Shown piece after piece: positions 37,207 through 45,789 of a stretch of 64,000 nt of DNA (the stretch's first letter is position 1; every line of letters starts with the position of its first letter). The position numbers and the translations under genes were made by a program. The stretch spans positions 62,001 to 126,000 of the forward strand of contig JAKBNL010000003.1 in the NCBI GenBank assembly GCA_021831035.1. Direction: 5' to 3'. Source of the stretch: Actinomycetes bacterium. Its GTDB lineage: Bacteria; Actinomycetota; Acidimicrobiia; Acidimicrobiales; RAAP-2. The notes beneath the pieces were generated by a model that saw only the letters and a program-made list of their open reading frames with translations, was not told the origin of the DNA and ran no database searches.

Positions 37207-38625
37207 GTGCGGCGCACCAAGATCGTTGCCACCGTCGGTCCGGCCTCGGAGTCCGCGGAGCGCCTGGCCGAGCTGGTAGCGGCCGGGGTGGACGTCTTTC
37301 GGCTCTCCTTCGCCCACGGCGACATCCCCTCGGGCATCGAGCGGCTGCGCCGGGTGCGCGCGGCGGCCCCCGACGTCGCGATCATGGTCGACCTGCCGGG
37401 GCCGAAGATCCGCGCGGGGTCGTTCGGCACCTCGGCCGTCGTGCTCGAGGTGGGTGAGGAGTGCGAGCTGGCCGAGGGCCTCGACGAGACCTCGACCCCC
37501 GAGCGGATCGTGGTCGAGCGCGCCGACGTGATCGGCCGCCTGCGCCAGGGCGACAAGGTCCACATCGGCGACGGCGGGGTCACGCTCGAGGTCGTGCGCC
37601 CCGGGACGCCGGCCCTCACGCGGGTGATCTCGGGCGGGGCGGTGATGGGCAAGCCGGGCCTCAGCCTGCCGAGCTCGATCGTGAACGAGCGCCTGCCCAC
37701 CGAGGGCGACCGCGCGCGGATCCAGGCCCTGCGCGACGAGGAGTTCGAGATCCTCGCCGTGAGCTTCGTGCGCTCGGCCTTCGACGTCGAGTCGGTGCGT
37801 GCGGTGCTCAGCCGCGACGACGTGATGATCATGGCCAAGATCGAGACCGGCGAGGCGATCGACAACCTCGACGAGATCATCGAGCACGCCGACTCGATCA
37901 TGGTGGCCCGCGGCGACCTCGGGGTGCGCCTACCCATCGAGGAGGTCCCGCACCTGCAGAAGGAGATCGTGCGCTCGGGCATCCGCTACGCCCGCCCGGT
38001 CGTGGTGGCGACCCAGATGCTCGAGTCGATGACCCACGCGCGCATGCCCACGCGCGCCGAGGTGACCGACGTCGCCAACGCCGTCTTGGACGGGGCGAGC
38101 GCGGTCATGCTCTCGGCCGAGACGGCGATCGGCGACGACCCGGTCGGGGTCGTCCAGACGATGGACCGCATCGTGCGCCGGGCCGAGCGCTCCTTCCCCT
38201 ACGCCGAGTGGGGCGCGTCGCTCGGCGTCCAGCGCCTGACCGCGTCGTCGACCCAGGCGACGCGGGTGACGGCCGCGGTCACCGGGGCCGCGTGGCGCGC
38301 GGCCATGGACGAGAAGGCCGTGGCCATCGTCGCCTGCACCCGCTCGGGGCTCACCGCGCGGGCCATCTCGCGCTTCCGCCCGCCCATGCCGATCGTGGCG
38401 ATCACCCCGAGCCGGGCGACGGCCCGCCAGCTGGCGTCGTCCTGGGGCGTCCAGGAGGTCGTGCTCTCGGCGGCCAGCGACATCGACACCCTGTGCGAGG
38501 TCGCCATCAGCGAGCTCAAGCGCATCGGCCTCGCCCGCAGCGGCGACGCCGTCGTGCTCATGGCGGGCTCGTCCTCGGGCGGGGCCGCCGTCACCGACAC
38601 GGTGCGCATGCTCGTCGTCCCCTAG
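37207..38625 (+). CDS. pyk: Pyruvate kinase
   Basis: A 472-aa glycolytic enzyme making pyruvate and ATP from PEP and ADP. GTG 37207 gives VRRTKIVATVGPAS, the standard N-terminus, preceded by GAAGGGAG. Catalytic and metal residues are in MIMAKIETGEAIDNLDEI and VARGDLGVRLPIEEV; PVVVATQMLESM and DGASAVMLSAETAIG are further signatures. The length is normal. It stands alone. Confidence 0.96.
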   Translation: MRRTKIVATVGPASESAERLAELVAAGVDVFRLSFAHGDIPSGIERLRRVRAAAPDVAIMVDLPGPKIRAGSFGTSAVVLEVGEECELAEGLDETSTPERIVVERADVIGRLRQGDKVHIGDGGVTLEVVRPGTPALTRVISGGAVMGKPGLSLPSSIVNERLPTEGDRARIQALRDEEFEILAVSFVRSAFDVESVRAVLSRDDVMIMAKIETGEAIDNLDEIIEHADSIMVARGDLGVRLPIEEVPHLQKEIVRSGIRYARPVVVATQMLESMTHARMPTRAEVTDVANAVLDGASAVMLSAETAIGDDPVGVVQTMDRIVRRAERSFPYAEWGASLGVQRLTASSTQATRVTAAVTGAAWRAAMDEKAVAIVACTRSGLTARAISRFRPPMPIVAITPSRATARQLASSWGVQEVVLSAASDIDTLCEVAISELKRIGLARSGDAVVLMAGSSSGGAAVTDTVRMLVVP

Positions 38626-38711
38626 GCGCCCCACGGCGGTGGCACCGCGACGGGAGGACTCGCGAAGCGAGGGAGCGACGCCACGGTCCCGACGGGCCCG
38701 CGCCGGCCCGG

Positions 38712-39308
38712 CTACGCGACGAGGGCGGCCAGCGCCATGCGACGCAACAGGGCCGCGATCTCGGGATCGGGCCCCGTCGACGTGCTGTGCGGAGTGGAGT
38801 TGAGCAGGCCGAAGGTCGCGTGGGCCCGGACCCGGGCCTCGGCCAGTCCGAGATCGGGGCGCACGCGGCGCAGGGCCGCGACCCACAGCTCGACGTAGGC
38901 CCGTTGCAGCGAGCGGACGTCGTGCGCGAGCGGGGCCGAGAGGTTGGCCAGGTCGCGGTCCTGCACCCGGATGAGGTCCGCGCCGGCGAGGGCGAAGTCC
39001 GTGTGGAAGGCGACGAGGCCCTCGAGGGCGTCGCCGGGGCCCCCCGCCCCCGCCACGACGTCGCTCGCCCCCGCGAGGAGGGACTGGCTCACGCCCACCA
39101 GGAGCTCGCCCAAGACGGCGTCTTTGCTCGTGAAGTGCTTGTAGACCGCCGGGCCGCTCACGCCCACGGCCTCGCCCAGCTCCTCGATGGTGACCCCGTG
39201 GAAGCCGCGCTCGGCGAACAGCCGGGCCGCCGCCGCGAGGATCCGCTCGCGCCGGCTCCGGCCGCCGGGGTCGTGGGCGGGGGTCAGGAGGGTCGAGTCC
39301 GGGGCCAC
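38712..39308 (-). CDS. TetR-family repressor, probable regulator of the acyl-CoA carboxylase
   Basis: A 198-aa TetR protein. The HTH region is FAERGFHGVTIEELGEAVGVSGPAVYKHF (residues about 30-58). The C-terminal half (LIRVQDRDLANLSAPLAHDVRSLQ) resembles the TetR_C_33/KstR2-like group that senses acyl-CoAs. It is divergent from the carboxylase genes, with a perfect inverted repeat in the 36-bp gap. The GTG start is at 39308. Repression of acyl-CoA catabolism relieved by an acyl-CoA is the likely scheme, inferred from the family. Confidence 0.85.
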   Translation of the reverse strand: MAPDSTLLTPAHDPGGRSRRERILAAAARLFAERGFHGVTIEELGEAVGVSGPAVYKHFTSKDAVLGELLVGVSQSLLAGASDVVAGAGGPGDALEGLVAFHTDFALAGADLIRVQDRDLANLSAPLAHDVRSLQRAYVELWVAALRRVRPDLGLAEARVRAHATFGLLNSTPHSTSTGPDPEIAALLRRMALAALVA

Positions 39309-39318
39309 TAGCGAGAGA

Positions 39319-39336
39319 GGTTAGTGGTTGCTAACC
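39319..39336. promoter_or_regulatory. Inverted repeat operator between TetR and carboxylase genes
   Basis: GGTTAG (39319-39324), 6-nt spacer, CTAACC (39331-39336): a perfect dyad. Each arm contains a -10-like TAACCT, one per strand (39332-39337 forward; complement of 39318-39323 reverse), placed to give near-leaderless transcripts of both genes. A dimer bound here would block both promoters. Confidence 0.6.
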
Positions 39337-39344
39337 TTCCGGGG

Positions 39345-40988
39345 ATGACCGCGCCGTCCCGACCCGAGCGCCCGGCGCCGACCGCTCGCGCCGGCCACCC
39401 ACTGCCCGTCGCGTCGCCCGAGGTCGCGGCGAACCGCGAGGCGAACCTCGCCCTGGTAGCCGAGCTGCGCGCCCGGCTCGCGTCGGCCCGCCTCGGCGGG
39501 CCCGAGGAGGCGCGCCGCCGCCACCTCGAGCGCGGCAAGCTCCTGCCCCGCGAGCGGGTCGAGCGCCTGCTCGACCCCGGGACGGCGTTCTTGGAGCTGT
39601 CGCCCCTGGCCGCGACGGGCCTCTACGACGACGAGGTGCCCGGGGCCGGGATCATCACCGGGGTCGGCCGCATCGCGGGGCGCACGTGCGTCGTCGTCGC
39701 CAACGACGCCACGGTGAAGGGCGGCACGTACTACCCGGTGACGGTGAAGAAGCACCTGCGGGCCCAGGAGGTGGCCATGGCCAACCGCCTGGCGTGCGTC
39801 TACCTCGTCGACTCCGGCGGGGCCTTCCTGCCCCGCCAGGACGAGGTCTTCCCCGACCGGGACCACTTCGGGCGGATCTTCTACAACCAGGCCCGTCTGA
39901 GCGCGGCCGGCGTCGCCCAGATCGCCGGGGTGCTGGGTTCGTGCACGGCCGGGGGCGCCTACGTGCCCGCCATGAGCGACGAGGTCGTCATCGTGCGCGG
40001 GCAGGGCACGATCTTCCTTGGCGGCCCGCCGCTGGTGCGCGCGGCCACGGGCGAGGTCGTCACGGCCGAGGAGCTCGGCGGCGCCGAGCTGCACGCGACG
40101 CGCAGCGGCGTCGTCGACCACCTGGCCGACGACGACGCGGCGGCGCTGGCCACGATCCGCGCCATCGTCGCGACGCTGCCGGTGGACCCCGCGCCGGTGT
40201 GGTCGCTCGAGCCGTCTGCGCCACCGGCCTACGACCCCGAGGAGCTCTACGGCGTGGTGCCCGCGCGCACCCGGACCCAGTACGACGTGCGCGAGGTCAT
40301 CGCGCGACTCGTCGACCGATCCGAGCTGCTCGAGTTCAAGCCCGACTACGGGACCACCCTCGTCACGGGGTTCGCGCGCCTGCACGGTCACCCGGTGGGG
40401 ATCGTCGCAAACAACGGCGTCCTCTTCTCGGAGTCGGCCCTGAAGGGCGCCCACTTCGTCGAGCTGTGCGAGCAGCGGCGCGTCCCCCTGGTGTTCCTCC
40501 AGAACATCGCGGGCTTCATGGTCGGTCGGGAGTACGAGGCGGAGGGGATCGCCAAGCACGGGGCCAAGATGGTCACGGCGGTGGCCTGCGCGAACGTCCC
40601 CAAGCTGACCGTCGTCATCGGGGGCTCCTTCGGCGCCGGCAACTACTCGATGTGCGGGCGGGCCTACGGACCCCGCTTCTTGTGGATGTGGCCCAACGCC
40701 CGCATCTCGGTGATGGGCGGCGACCAGGCCGCGAGCGTGCTCGCGACCGTGCGCCGCGACGCCCTGGATCGGCGCGCGACCCCGTGGCCCCCCGAGGAGG
40801 AGACGACCTACCGAGAAGCGATCCGGGCCCAGTTCGACGAGCAGGGCGAGCCCTACTACTCGACGGCCCGGCTCTGGGACGACGGGGTCATCGACCCCGC
40901 CGAGACGCGCACCGTGCTCGGGCTCGCCCTCGCGGCGTGCGCCGGCGCGCCGATCGAGCCGACCGCCTACGGCGTCTTTCGGATGTGA
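39345..40988 (+). CDS. accD1: Acyl-CoA carboxylase carboxyltransferase subunit (methylcrotonyl-CoA type)
   Basis: A 547-aa biotin-dependent carboxyltransferase beta subunit. The blocks [40 protein letters not shown] and [17 protein letters not shown] match methylcrotonyl-CoA carboxylase beta (AccD1 in mycobacteria, leucine breakdown) better than propionyl- or acetyl-CoA carboxylases. Near the C-terminus [20 protein letters not shown] is the second oxyanion-hole motif. ATG 39345 was chosen because the operator ends 8 nt before it. It is coupled to the biotin carboxylase subunit by TGATG. Confidence 0.9.
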   Translation: MTAPSRPERPAPTARAGHPLPVASPEVAANREANLALVAELRARLASARLGGPEEARRRHLERGKLLPRERVERLLDPGTAFLELSPLAATGLYDDEVPGAGIITGVGRIAGRTCVVVANDATVKGGTYYPVTVKKHLRAQEVAMANRLACVYLVDSGGAFLPRQDEVFPDRDHFGRIFYNQARLSAAGVAQIAGVLGSCTAGGAYVPAMSDEVVIVRGQGTIFLGGPPLVRAATGEVVTAEELGGAELHATRSGVVDHLADDDAAALATIRAIVATLPVDPAPVWSLEPSAPPAYDPEELYGVVPARTRTQYDVREVIARLVDRSELLEFKPDYGTTLVTGFARLHGHPVGIVANNGVLFSESALKGAHFVELCEQRRVPLVFLQNIAGFMVGREYEAEGIAKHGAKMVTAVACANVPKLTVVIGGSFGAGNYSMCGRAYGPRFLWMWPNARISVMGGDQAASVLATVRRDALDRRATPWPPEEETTYREAIRAQFDEQGEPYYSTARLWDDGVIDPAETRTVLGLALAACAGAPIEPTAYGVFRM

Positions 40989-43024
40989 TGTTCCGCCGGG
41001 TCCTGATCGCCAACCGCGGCGAGGTGGCCGTGCGCATCGCCCGGACGCTGCGCGCGATGGGTGTGTCGGTGGCGACGCTCTACAGCGACGCGGACCGGGG
41101 GGCGCGCCACGTGCGCGACGCCGACGTGGCCGCCCACGTGGGGCGCTCGCCGGCTCCCGAGAGCTACCTCGACGTCGACAGGGTGCTCGACGCCGCGCGA
41201 CGCCTCGGCGCCGACGCGCTCCACCCCGGCTACGGCTTCCTCTCGGAGAACCCCGACTTCGCCGAGGCCTGCCGGGCCCGCGGGATCGCCTTCATCGGGC
41301 CGAGCGTGTCCTCGATGCGCGCCATGGCCGACAAGCTCGAGGCCAAGGCCCGGGTCGGCGCGGCGGGGGTCCCGACGCTGCCGGGCCTGGCCCTCGAGGA
41401 CGACGCCGAGGCGTCGCTGCGCGCCGCCGCCGAGCTGGTCGGCTTCCCCCTGCTCGTCAAGCCGTCGGCCGGGGGTGGGGGCAAGGGGATGCACGTCGTG
41501 CACGACCTCGAGGGCCTCGCGCACACCCTCCCGGTGGCCGCCCGGGAGGCGGCGGCCGCCTTCGGGGACCCCCGGCTCTTCGTCGAGCGCTTCCTCGGGC
41601 GCACCCGCCACATCGAGGTGCAGGTGCTCGGTGACGCGTACGGGAACCTCATCCACCTGGGCGAGCGCGAGTGCACCCTCCAGCGTCGTCACCAGAAGGT
41701 GGTCGAGGAGTGCCCGAGCACCGGCCTCGCGCCCGGGCTGCGCGAGGCCCTCCTGGACTCGGCGCTCGAGGCGGCCCGGGCGGTCGACTACGAGAGCCTG
41801 GGCACGGTCGAGTTCCTGGTGCCGGTCGGCAGCGAGGACGAGTACTACTTCATCGAGATGAACACGCGCCTGCAGGTCGAGCACCCCGTGACCGAGTGCG
41901 TCACGGGCCTCGACCTGGTCGAAGAGCAGGTCCGGGTGGCCTGCGGCGAACGGCTGCGCCTGGGCCAGGGCGACGTGGCGCTCCGGGGTCACGCCGTCGA
42001 GGCCCGGCTCTACGCCGAGGACCCCGGACACACGTTCCTGCCCACGTCGGGGCGGGTGACCCACGTCGCGTTCCCGGAGCGGCCCGGGGTGCGGGTGGAC
42101 GCCTGGATCGAGCGCGGCACCGAGGTCTCGACCCACTACGACCCGCTGCTGGCCAAGGTCGTCGCCCACGGCGTCGACCGCGCCGAGGCGCTGGCACGGC
42201 TCGAGGCGTCCCTGCGCGCGACCCGCGTGGCCGGGCTCACGACCAACCTCGCCTACCTGCGCCGACTCCTCGCGCGGCCCGAGGTCCTCGAGGGCCGCCT
42301 CGACACCGGGCTGCTCGACCGGGTGACCGACGAGGTGGTGCGCGAGGCCTCCGGCGGCGCGGACCGGCCCTTCGCGGCCGTCGTCTACGCCCTGGCCGGG
42401 TTGGCGCGCGTCGCGACGCCGGGCGCGGACCCGGTGTGGGCGGGCCGGGGCGCCTGGCGTCCCGGCGGCGTCGCCGAGGACGTCGTGCGCGTCGAGGCGG
42501 GGGGGGCCGAGCTGGTCGTCACCGTGCGCGGCCCCTACGAGGGGGCCGAGGTGAGCGTGCGCGAGCCCGGCGCGGACCGGCCGCTGCTCGGGCCGCTGAG
42601 CGTGCGCGCGCGCGCCGAGGACGCCGGCGACGGGGCGACCGGCCACCTCCTCGAGGTCGACGGCGTCACGCGCCACGCCGTCACCGCGGGGGGTCCCGCG
42701 CGGACCGAGGTGTGGGTCGACGGCGAGGTCACGGTGGTGTCGCCCGCGTCCGTCGCCGGCGCGGGGCGCGCGGGGAGCGACGCCGGACCCGCGACGGACC
42801 TCGTGAGCCCCCTGCCCGGGACGGTGGCCCAGGTGCGCTGTCGACCGGGCGAGACGGTCCACGAGGGCGAGGTGCTGCTCGTGGTCGAGGCGATGAAGAT
42901 GGAGCACCCGGTCGTCGCGCCACGCGACGCCCGCGTGGCCGCCGTGCTGGTGGCGCCGGGCGACCAGGTGACCTCGGGGGCGCGGGTCGTCGAGCTGGAG
43001 CCGCCCGCGCGCGACGGGTCCTAG
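40988..43024 (+). CDS. accA1: Acyl-CoA carboxylase alpha subunit: biotin carboxylase plus BCCP
   Basis: A 678-aa fusion. Residues 1-450 are biotin carboxylase (RRVLIANRGEVAVRI, HPGYGFLSENPDFAEAC, ATP loop KPSAGGGGKGMHVV, IEMNTRLQVEHPVTE). The last 75 residues are the biotin carrier with VVEAMKMEHPVVAP, where the Lys of EAMKM is biotinylated. The middle region is poorly conserved, as in methylcrotonyl-CoA carboxylase alpha. ATG 40988 overlaps the beta stop; GTG 40985 is possible. The last bases share CTAG with the convergent GGDEF gene. No acyl-CoA dehydrogenase or hydratase gene follows, so the rest of a leucine pathway must be elsewhere. Confidence 0.92.
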   Translation: MFRRVLIANRGEVAVRIARTLRAMGVSVATLYSDADRGARHVRDADVAAHVGRSPAPESYLDVDRVLDAARRLGADALHPGYGFLSENPDFAEACRARGIAFIGPSVSSMRAMADKLEAKARVGAAGVPTLPGLALEDDAEASLRAAAELVGFPLLVKPSAGGGGKGMHVVHDLEGLAHTLPVAAREAAAAFGDPRLFVERFLGRTRHIEVQVLGDAYGNLIHLGERECTLQRRHQKVVEECPSTGLAPGLREALLDSALEAARAVDYESLGTVEFLVPVGSEDEYYFIEMNTRLQVEHPVTECVTGLDLVEEQVRVACGERLRLGQGDVALRGHAVEARLYAEDPGHTFLPTSGRVTHVAFPERPGVRVDAWIERGTEVSTHYDPLLAKVVAHGVDRAEALARLEASLRATRVAGLTTNLAYLRRLLARPEVLEGRLDTGLLDRVTDEVVREASGGADRPFAAVVYALAGLARVATPGADPVWAGRGAWRPGGVAEDVVRVEAGGAELVVTVRGPYEGAEVSVREPGADRPLLGPLSVRARAEDAGDGATGHLLEVDGVTRHAVTAGGPARTEVWVDGEVTVVSPASVAGAGRAGSDAGPATDLVSPLPGTVAQVRCRPGETVHEGEVLLVVEAMKMEHPVVAPRDARVAAVLVAPGDQVTSGARVVELEPPARDGS

Positions 43025-44016
43025 GGCGCCCGGCGCGCCTTGCGCCCCGCCTTCACCTGGAACATCGCGGCGTCGGCGCGCCGGAAGAGGTCCTCGGCGC
43101 TCTCGAGGCCGTCCCAGGTCGCGGTGCCCACCGAGGCGGTGACCCCCTCGACGCTCACGGCCCCCAGGCGCGCCACGAGCTGGCGGACCTGGTCGGCGTC
43201 GGCGTCGACGACGATCGCGGCGAACTCGTCGCCGCCGAGGCGGGCGAGGAAGTCGGTGGCGCGCCGCAGGCAGGTCCGCCAGCCCTCGACGAGGCGCACC
43301 AGGGTCCGGTCGCCCGCGAGGTGGCCCCGGTGGTCGTTCACGCCCTTGAAGTCGTCGACGTCGAGGGCGACGACCGACAGCGGCGCCCGCGAGCGGCGCG
43401 CCCGCTCGATCTCCTCGGCCAGCCGCTCGTCGAAGACCCGCCGGTTGGCCACCCCGGTGAGGGGGTCCTGGCGGGCGGTGGTGCGCAGCACGGTCACGAG
43501 CGTCGAGGTCAGCGCCGCGAAGGTCGCGCAGGTGCCCACGATGGCGATCCAGGAGGCGTAGGGCCGGTCCACGGCCGGGCCGTTGAGCAGGACGAGGCCG
43601 TAGGCCAGGGCCACCAGGGCGATCTGGAGAACGGTCTGGCGCCGGGTGAAGTAGAGCGACGCGTAGAGCGCGACCCACACGTAGAAGACCGCGAAGGCGT
43701 TGTAGCCGTAGGGGGCGACCGCGAGCACCACGCTCACCAGTCCGGTCGCGAGCGCCGCGTCGAACTGGAGTCCGTGGGGCCGGCGCTCCCCGACCAGCGC
43801 CCGGGTCGCCGCCGCCACCAGGGCGATGCCCATGACCACGAGGGTCGTCACGACGGCGTCGTGGGGCCAGTGGCTCGTGAGGAGCATGATCCCGGCGCCG
43901 ACCACCCCGCCCAGCCAGAAGAACGCGGCCGCGGCCGCCGGGTCGAAGAGCAGCTCGCGCGGCGGACGGCGCAAGAACACCCTGATCACCCCCTTCGCAC
44001 GCGCCCGCTCGAGCAC
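43021..44016 (-). CDS. Membrane GGDEF protein, probable diguanylate cyclase
   Basis: A 331-aa protein if started at GTG 44016 (a longer frame begins at 44103). Residues about 20-170 contain about five or six membrane helices with no recognised sensor family. The GGDEF domain follows (QDPLTGVANRRVFDERL, ALDVDDFKGVNDHRGHLAGD). The active-site loop is intact (RLGGDEFAA), with a product-inhibition I-site RATD exactly five residues before GGDEF. It should make cyclic di-GMP, with feedback control. No EAL or PilZ protein is in the window. Confidence 0.85.
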   Translation of the reverse strand: MLERARAKGVIRVFLRRPPRELLFDPAAAAAFFWLGGVVGAGIMLLTSHWPHDAVVTTLVVMGIALVAAATRALVGERRPHGLQFDAALATGLVSVVLAVAPYGYNAFAVFYVWVALYASLYFTRRQTVLQIALVALAYGLVLLNGPAVDRPYASWIAIVGTCATFAALTSTLVTVLRTTARQDPLTGVANRRVFDERLAEEIERARRSRAPLSVVALDVDDFKGVNDHRGHLAGDRTLVRLVEGWRTCLRRATDFLARLGGDEFAAIVVDADADQVRQLVARLGAVSVEGVTASVGTATWDGLESAEDLFRRADAAMFQVKAGRKARRAP

Positions 44017-44144
44017 CGAGGGGGCTCTCCGGCGCCGGGTCCGACGTGGAGGACCCTGGCGGCTGGGACCAGTGTAGGGAACGCGGCGTGACCCGCCCGA
44101 CAATCCCCTTGACGGGCGCGCTCGCCTCGGGGAGGCTCGGGGGC

Positions 44145-44711
44145 GTGAGCGACGAGCGAGTCCCCCCGCGGCGCATGGGACCCAACGGGATGTTCGTCGC
44201 CCCCGAAGACGACCCGCGCGAGGGCCGCCCGGGGCGCGGGGAGCGCGACACCCTCGAGGGCTACCTGCGCGCCTACCGCCAGACGCTCGAGCTCAAGTGC
44301 GCCGGTCTCGACCCCGCCGAGCTGGCCCGCCGCTCCGTCGCGCCCTCGACGATGTCGCTGCTCGGGCTCGTGCGCCACTCGGCCAACGTCGAGTGCCACT
44401 GGTTCCGCCGGGTGCTCGAGGGGCGCGAGGTCACCGGCCCCTTCGCGAGCGACGACGACCCCGACGAGGACTTCAACGGCGCCGTCGCCGACCCCGCCTG
44501 CGTCGCCGAGGCCTTCGCCGCCTGGCGCGCGGAGGTGGCCCACGCCGAGGGGGTGCTCGCGGCGATCGAGGACCTGGGCTCGCGCGTCCCCTGGCGTGGC
44601 GAGGAGCTCGAGGTGCGCGACGTGGTGGTGCACCTCATCGAGGAGTACGCCCGCCACTGCGGCCACGCCGACCTGCTGCGCGAGCGCCTGGACGGTCGGG
44701 CCGGCCAGTAG
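44145..44711 (+). CDS. DinB family protein (DUF664)
   Basis: A 188-aa protein from GTG 44145, 7 nt after GAGGCT. The four-helix DinB fold is seen in the spaced helices LEGYLRAYRQTLELKCAGL, LVRHSANVECHWFRRVLEG and VVHLIEEYARHCGHADLLRE. The metal-site histidines of the fold appear as H in VRHSANVE and as EEYARHCGH. DinB/YfiT proteins often act as mycothiol- or bacillithiol-dependent transferases, or have unknown roles. Nothing nearby identifies the substrate. Confidence 0.85.
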   Translation: MSDERVPPRRMGPNGMFVAPEDDPREGRPGRGERDTLEGYLRAYRQTLELKCAGLDPAELARRSVAPSTMSLLGLVRHSANVECHWFRRVLEGREVTGPFASDDDPDEDFNGAVADPACVAEAFAAWRAEVAHAEGVLAAIEDLGSRVPWRGEELEVRDVVVHLIEEYARHCGHADLLRERLDGRAGQ

Positions 44712-44714
44712 CGC

Positions 44715-44731
44715 GGGCCCGTGGCCCACGG
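44715..44731. terminator. Hairpin between convergent DinB and methyltransferase genes
   Basis: GCCCGTG (44715-44721), 3-nt loop, CACGGGC (44725-44731). It begins 4 nt after the DinB stop and could serve both directions. No T tract. Confidence 0.5.
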
Positions 44732-44754
44732 GCGTCGCGCGGGGCCCGTGCGGC

Positions 44755-45528
44755 TCAGCCCCGGTCCCACCAGACGGTGGCCAGCGTGCGCGTCGCCGGG
44801 ACGGGGTGCTCGTCGAGGAAGCGGCGCACCTCGTCGTCGCGGGACGCGGGCAGGCAGAGCCGCGCGCGCGCGAAGGCGACGGCCTGTTCGGGATCGACCT
44901 CTCGGGTCGAGGTCGACGCGAAGGTCTCGAGGTGCGCGTCGAGGCCCATCTCGGCGAGGACCGCGACGAGGTCGGCGGGCGTCGGCCCGTCGGGACGCTC
45001 GAGGCCCCAGAAGTGGCGCCAGGCGTCGTTCATCGCGGTGAGCGGGTGGCGGGTGGGCATCTCGATGACCACGCGCCGGCGCGCGTGCTCGTCGAGGGCC
45101 GCCAGGAAGGGCGCGACGTCACCGACGTTGTAGAGGACGTGGTGGCACGTCACGACGTCGGCGACCGGGGCTCGGTCGGCGACGTCGGGCCAGTCACCCT
45201 CGAGGGTGGAGGACTCGACCCCTCGCCGACGCGCGTTCTCGCTGAACATCTCGAGCATCGCCGCCTGGTGGTCGACGCCGGTCAGGCGCCGCGCCGGCGG
45301 GACGAGGGCCATGGCGGCCACGCCGCCGCCACAGCCCACGTCGAGCACGCTGGCCTCGTCGCCGAGCGCCTCGCGCGCCCGGGCGTGGCTCGGGCTGTCG
45401 GCGACGCGCTCGGGCACACCGAAGAGCGCCGGCGGGTGGATCCACGGGCTCTCGGGCGCCTGGGCCAGGATCCCCTCGGGGATGGCCCAGGCGGCGAGGG
45501 CGGCCCTCCAGTCGTCGGCGGCCGTCAT
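44755..45528 (-). CDS. SAM-dependent class I methyltransferase
   Basis: A 257-aa protein. The SAM site is SVLDVGCGGGVAAMAL (motif I), with the acidic loop LTGVDHQAAMLEMF, and the strand 4 motif is ADVVTCHHVLYNV. The N-terminus (DDWRAALAAWAIPEGILAQA) is characteristic of a small actinobacterial methyltransferase group of unknown substrate. It starts 3 nt after the stop of the 55-aa Cys-rich protein, so it may be the last gene of the sulfide operon. S-methylation of sulfide or a persulfide is an attractive but untested idea. Confidence 0.85.
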   Translation of the reverse strand: MTAADDWRAALAAWAIPEGILAQAPESPWIHPPALFGVPERVADSPSHARAREALGDEASVLDVGCGGGVAAMALVPPARRLTGVDHQAAMLEMFSENARRRGVESSTLEGDWPDVADRAPVADVVTCHHVLYNVGDVAPFLAALDEHARRRVVIEMPTRHPLTAMNDAWRHFWGLERPDGPTPADLVAVLAEMGLDAHLETFASTSTREVDPEQAVAFARARLCLPASRDDEVRRFLDEHPVPATRTLATVWWDRG

Positions 45529-45531
45529 CGG

Positions 45532-45699
45532 CTAGTTGCCGCGCAGGCGCGAGAAGAAGCCCCCCCGCGAGCCCGACCCGCGGTCCTCGCAGGTGCAGCG
45601 TTCGCCCTTGGGCACGCCCGCCAGGGCCTGCTCGATGTGGTTGCCACAGCCCGACCAGGTCGGGCGTCCGCACGAGCGGCAGGTTGTCCGGTGGCACAT
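45532..45699 (-). CDS. 55-aa cysteine-rich, probable zinc-binding protein
   Basis: From ATG 45699, preceded by AAGGAGA. The product begins MCHRTTCRSCGRPTWSGCGN and continues HIEQALAGVPKGERCTC, ending in a Gly/Arg-rich tail (GGFFSRLRGN). Six cysteines (C2, C7, C10, C18, C34, C36) plus histidines (H3, H21) give enough ligands for one or two zinc or iron sites. Small proteins with this look occur beside sulfur-metabolism genes in actinobacteria, but I know no function. It lies 91 bp after the CoA-disulfide reductase gene, behind a TTAGGGG repeat, and 3 nt before the methyltransferase. Confidence 0.8.
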   Translation of the reverse strand: MCHRTTCRSCGRPTWSGCGNHIEQALAGVPKGERCTCEDRGSGSRGGFFSRLRGN

Positions 45700-45710
45700 G
45701 TGTTGTCTCC

Positions 45711-45738
45711 TTAGGGGTTAGGGGTTAGGGGTTAGGGG
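45711..45738. repeat. Four tandem TTAGGGG heptamers
   Basis: Exact copies at 45711-45717, 45718-45724, 45725-45731 and 45732-45738, followed by GT-rich sequence. On the plus strand there are four G4 runs with 3-nt loops, an ideal quadruplex. On the minus (coding) strand they read CCCCTAA and run straight into the Shine-Dalgarno of the 55-aa gene. The repeat is not in a coding region. Confidence 0.9.
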
Positions 45739-45789
45739 TTGGTGGGTGGTGGGTGACTCGGTCGCCGCCACGACGCGGCGGGCGGTGGC

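Noticed and set aside
38626..38711. Terminator between pyruvate kinase and TetR
   Set aside because: Only a 5-bp stem CTCGC-GAA-GCGAG (38659-38671) was found, too weak to list.
40967..44251. 1094-codon minus-strand frame across the carboxylase and GGDEF genes
   Set aside because: Shadow frame; the real genes on both strands have strong family motifs.
45711..45738. CRISPR-like array
   Set aside because: The heptamers are contiguous, with no spacers. No other direct-repeat/spacer array was seen in the window.
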